Positions 8,301 through 10,602 of a stretch of DNA of 10,602 nucleotides are shown here, in pieces. Position numbers and translations under genes: made by a program. The notes under the pieces are model-generated. The model had not been told where the DNA came from and made no database searches. It was given only the letters and a program-made list of their open reading frames with translations. The stretch is from Helicostylum pulchrum (Eukaryota; Mucoromycota; Mucoromycetes; Mucorales; Mucoraceae), in NCBI GenBank assembly GCA_025677825.1, contig JAIXMO010000157.1, positions 1 to 10,602 of the forward strand, read 5' to 3'. Position 1 is the stretch's first letter. Every line of letters begins with the position of its first letter.

Positions 8301-10602
8301 ATCGCATTTTGCTAAATCAGCCGTATACCTTTTAGGATATTCAATTTCTGCCTCTGGAAAAAGAATAGATAAAAGAAAGCTGACTAACCTTGATGATATG
8401 CCTCCTCCAAAAACACAAAAACAGGCTCAGTCACTATTAGGGTTTGTAAATTTCTTTCGTCAGCATATACCAAACGCTGCTGCCTTAATGGCTCCATTAG
8501 ATGCCTTAAGATCTCATGATGTTAAGAAAAGTGGTCCTTTCATTTGGACTACAAAACATCAAATACACTTTGATGCGATAAAAAATATTATGCAGTCTGA
8601 TGTAGTGTTGTCTCAACCTGATCATTCTCATCCATATTGTATTGCTACTGATTCAAGCGATTTTGCTACCGGTTGTGTACTTTATCAAGTGTTTGATTCT
8701 GTTGATAACAGTAACGGAAAAGCGTCTATAATTAAATATATCGGGTTCATGTCACGTACATTTAACAAACATGAACGGTTATATTCTACGTCAATGAGAG
8801 AATTAAACGGAGTAATTTACGCTCTAAAGCAATTTCATAAATTTATTTGGGGTACTCATTTTACCTTATATACTGATCACAAATCACTCTGTTATGTTTT
8901 CAGTCAAAAATCAGCTAATCGTATGATCATAAAATGGTTAGACGTATTGCTTGATTACCAATTCTCTGTAATACACATAAAAGGAATAGACAACGTTTTA
9001 CCCGATGCATTATCTCGTTTGTATCCTCCTACGGAATCAGACGATTCAAAATTTGATAAACTTAAACTAAGATTACATGTTTCTTCTCCAAGAAAAAACC
9101 ATGCTACATCTAATTATATAAACATAAAAAAGAAAATCAACTCAAACCTTATTTCAATTGATGGTTCAACATTCGTTAATGGTGATGTTAATCAATCACA
9201 AACCATTAATTCTATTCGTACACATGCTTTTTCTGTTGAACATAAAGAAAATGATAATCGCTATTCCATGTCTATGACCAAAAACATCTTTTATATACAA
9301 GGTGCGCAGACCATTTGTCCTGACTATGTTACTCCTCCTGATAGTGAAAAAGATCAACTGTTAAAGGATGCTCACACAAATGTCGGACATTATGGGGCTG
9401 AACAAATGGTTAAAAGACTTCATAAAGAAGGTCTTCATTGGGTTAACCTTATAGGTGATTGTGTTAAATTTGTTCGTGAATGTAACGAATGTATGCGTCA
9501 TAATATAAAAAAGCGGGGATATCTTCCTGCAAGACATATATACAGCTATACAGCAGGCCAACATTTAGCAATTGATTTGGCAGGGCCAATTGGTAGCACT
9601 ACCGAGTCTAACAATAATTATGTTATGGTTATTGTTGATGTATGTACTCGCTTCTGTATCCTTCGTCCTTTGGCTGACAAAAAAACCGCTACTATCGTTA
9701 AAGTACTGGCTGATGTATTTGCCTTAATTGGTGTACCTTCCATTCTTCAATCAGATAATGGTACCGAATTTAAAAGCTATTTATCCAAAGAACTAGCTGA
9801 TGCATTGGGCTATGACCACCGTTTTATTTCACCACTGCATGCCTCGGCAAATGGTTTAGCCGAGCGCATGGTTCAATCAGTAAAGAAATTATTGGCAAAG
9901 GCTACTCAAGGTGTAGGAAATCATTGGGATCTTCATCTCAATGCAGTTCAGCTTGCACTCAATAATCGTATTTCAAAAAAATTAAATTCTACTCCTTTCT
10001 CCCTATTTTTCGCTCGTCGTATGCCTGAAACATATGGTTTTACGGCCGATGAAAATAAAAAGAAACAAGGAGAAGATAAAAAACCTATGTCTCATGAAGA
10101 ACTCATGAAACGAATTGATTATATGAATGATATCGTTTTTCCCGCAATCGCAGAAAAAACTAAAGCACAAATTGAATTAGACAATGCCAAATTTAATAAT
10201 AAGCATATTCTAGTTGATTATAAGCCTAATGATCACGTTATGGTCCGTATTGATAAGAGTGGACAATTATCTCCCTCCTACACTGGTCCATATACTGTCG
10301 TTCGAAAAACTCAAGGTAACTCATATGTCCTACGTGATACAGTTGGCATGATAATGCCTAGAAACTATACATCAATAGAATTAAAACTTATTTCTCATGA
10401 TGAAGTCATTGCTCTGGATGATGAGGGTAATGAAATAAAAAATTATGAAGTTGAAGCTATTTTAAATCATAGAGGAAGCTCAAAAAACATTGAATATCTA
10501 GTCAGATGGAAAAACTATAGTAGTGACTGGGACGAATGGTTACCTACAGACCATTTCAATGATGTTGATTGCCTTCGTAAATACTGGAAGCATCTTGGAA
10601 CT
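5398..10602 (+). CDS. gag-pol: Gag-Pol polyprotein of a chromovirus, single frame, C-terminus just beyond the window
   Basis: One uninterrupted frame of 1735 codons from the ATG at 5398. Residues 80-125 are helix-prone. The capsid-like Gag region spans about 190-345 (FERLF, W-rich, LERFR), followed by a basic KKRK (384-387) and a zinc knuckle C431-x2-C434-x10-H445-x3-C449. An Asn-rich linker (about 470-590) precedes the protease with DTGA (602-605) and ILIGVDLL (G680). RT starts near 764 and has D871 and FVDD (932-935). RNase H has D1085, E1135, D1160 and D1203, then ALSR. Integrase has H1326-x4-H1331-x30-C1362-x2-C1365, D1393, D1453 and E1489 (exactly D-35-E), and a GPY/F module (YTGPY, about 1628-1632). 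The chromodomain runs from Y1683, with W1704 and Y1707 completing the cage, and reaches the window edge. All catalytic residues are present. With no stop or frameshift between gag and pol, the proteins must come from one precursor cut by the protease. The next in-frame Met (5425) is an alternative start. Confidence 0.95.
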   Translation, partial: MNPSSVLDVMPSDASNVIASVSDSMTNLGLSNNSSNNVVHATDVSPIAIEDTEMVDHISVKESFNNDHTMNSDTNVEENKTALERLNDQYEKIMVIIANLNQQKIKLFTEGVLDRNDARLVTVDSQIKLVNEHCEFIKGQIDAMVANMNYKLPNNDLAYVVSNKPQVSLKDVPIFNVDPSASVWDIGTNNKDAKELSLTIFLLKFERLFVANSLDINKSWHYYLEIAFEGSSKYHTWFSLNLKNSSSISWLNAKKVLQQRFDLASQTSVHTLAKRLISFSLEENESFILCLERFRMVILTAQINHTDNVMLFYLFLNCFPSKVQGKINQLLSVNFRNLNPNDLDNVKIHHAPADWALFERFISGYAAVIDEVLASSRSQKTIHKKRKASNEDEKTSPVDQEKASSFVASGPSSSAASRHADYHTLRAQGLCFYCKLANYKEDANHIYTCEAKKIAYSKKGYKMPVQPVSSYTENSKKNNYNIGNYNNNNIDHSVNLNYLSNDRTIPNHSVSTGCHDEKLSIDYDSDAESSDNEYNSFFNKYVQTYTNSSINNNINNVGNKSVFAVRNNNVGDNDNPCNINCSPLSPATPIILNNILSYGIIDTGASVSLISKKYAQKYNIKFHSVPGSLILADGSNIPRLQTVDPVLVEYDNIKKVIEHKFDIISNDNIINSDDEKILIGVDLLPKLKIYLSNVAVKHKSLQKEVIDSSKNDDAYVPNVTNFGTEQEQYAFENAIKTYIDKNKKLDKTTLCTIKDAVLYLPTPPGFIANIRQYPIPYSLKEQVMEIIESWEKDKIIVPAKPSGWNLPMTVTFKKDHMDGAICKDKKNIRLLLDPRKLNEALDDSSKNSHSLPLINDIFNSMTGCVVFSTIDLKSAFNQFPVNEADQIKTTFTAPNNLQYMYRGSPFGISVISQLFSRVMLTLFKDLPYVTCFVDDICIASRSMQAHFYHVKNVLEILTKNNLRINFEKSHFAKSAVYLLGYSISASGKRIDKRKLTNLDDMPPPKTQKQAQSLLGFVNFFRQHIPNAAALMAPLDALRSHDVKKSGPFIWTTKHQIHFDAIKNIMQSDVVLSQPDHSHPYCIATDSSDFATGCVLYQVFDSVDNSNGKASIIKYIGFMSRTFNKHERLYSTSMRELNGVIYALKQFHKFIWGTHFTLYTDHKSLCYVFSQKSANRMIIKWLDVLLDYQFSVIHIKGIDNVLPDALSRLYPPTESDDSKFDKLKLRLHVSSPRKNHATSNYINIKKKINSNLISIDGSTFVNGDVNQSQTINSIRTHAFSVEHKENDNRYSMSMTKNIFYIQGAQTICPDYVTPPDSEKDQLLKDAHTNVGHYGAEQMVKRLHKEGLHWVNLIGDCVKFVRECNECMRHNIKKRGYLPARHIYSYTAGQHLAIDLAGPIGSTTESNNNYVMVIVDVCTRFCILRPLADKKTATIVKVLADVFALIGVPSILQSDNGTEFKSYLSKELADALGYDHRFISPLHASANGLAERMVQSVKKLLAKATQGVGNHWDLHLNAVQLALNNRISKKLNSTPFSLFFARRMPETYGFTADENKKKQGEDKKPMSHEELMKRIDYMNDIVFPAIAEKTKAQIELDNAKFNNKHILVDYKPNDHVMVRIDKSGQLSPSYTGPYTVVRKTQGNSYVLRDTVGMIMPRNYTSIELKLISHDEVIALDDEGNEIKNYEVEAILNHRGSSKNIEYLVRWKNYSSDWDEWLPTDHFNDVDCLRKYWKHLGT
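6815..7140 (+). other. Asn-rich low-complexity linker between the zinc knuckle and protease
   Basis: Within gag-pol, AAT/AAC codons pile up (for example NNYNIGNYNNNN near 6827 and SINNNINN near 7045), mixed with an acidic patch (DYDSDAESSDNE). It has no domain I recognise and looks disordered. It sits where Gag must be separated from protease. It probably expanded from AAT-type triplets. Confidence 0.7.

Larger units (their letters stand above)
5093..10602 (+). mobile_element. Ty3/gypsy LTR retrotransposon, chromovirus lineage; 5' LTR and gag-pol in window, 3' LTR beyond it
   Basis: The order LTR, gag, protease, RT, RNase H, integrase, chromodomain is that of a Ty3/gypsy chromovirus. The internal coding part has no stop or frameshift up to the window end, so the copy looks young. 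Protease precedes RT and integrase follows RNase H, which excludes Ty1/copia. It lies in opposite orientation to the transposase it seems to interrupt. Confidence 0.9.

Noticed and set aside
1..10602. CRISPR array, tRNA or rRNA genes, bacterial-type operon or defence system
   Set aside because: No spaced direct repeats, cloverleaf or rRNA-like segment was seen; introns, an LTR and eukaryotic transposon families make a bacterial setting unlikely.

Overview
This is a eukaryotic window made almost entirely of mobile-element sequence, and no host housekeeping gene is visible. The DNA is AT-rich with long A/T homopolymers. One gene has short GT-AG introns (53-142 nt), and the transposon families present suggest a fungal genome. 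My best guess is Mucoromycota (Rhizopus/Mucor/Rhizophagus type), inferred from general family knowledge and not from a marker gene.

From left to right, four elements of three kinds lie end to end. (1) 1 to about 2.5-2.9 kb, minus strand: a six-exon Tnp2-like (CACTA/EnSpm-type) transposase gene. Its splice sites and reading phase agree across the first four introns, but the 3' half has about four frameshifts, so it is a decayed copy running off the left edge. (2) About 3.1-3.64 kb, minus strand: a fragment of Ty3/gypsy pol holding the linker and the HHCC zinc finger of an integrase, cut just after the start of the catalytic core. (3) 3977-5092, minus strand: an extremely AT-rich DDE transposase of the DDE_4/IS5-Harbinger type, with a complete catalytic triad and a C-terminal chromodomain. 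It has no start codon or N-terminal part. (4) 5093-10602, plus strand: a Ty3/gypsy chromovirus with a likely 5' LTR and one unbroken gag-pol frame of 1735 codons (Gag, extended zinc knuckle, protease, RT, RNase H, integrase DD35E, GPY/F, chromodomain) that runs off the right edge.

The DDE frame stays open until exactly the predicted LTR start. The simplest history is that the chromovirus inserted into the transposase gene; the missing N-terminal half should then lie beyond the 3' LTR, outside the window. Both of these elements, from unrelated transposon classes, end in a chromodomain with a complete aromatic cage. That fits nesting in H3K9-methylated heterochromatin. The chromovirus looks young (every catalytic residue present, no stop), while elements 1 and 2 look old.
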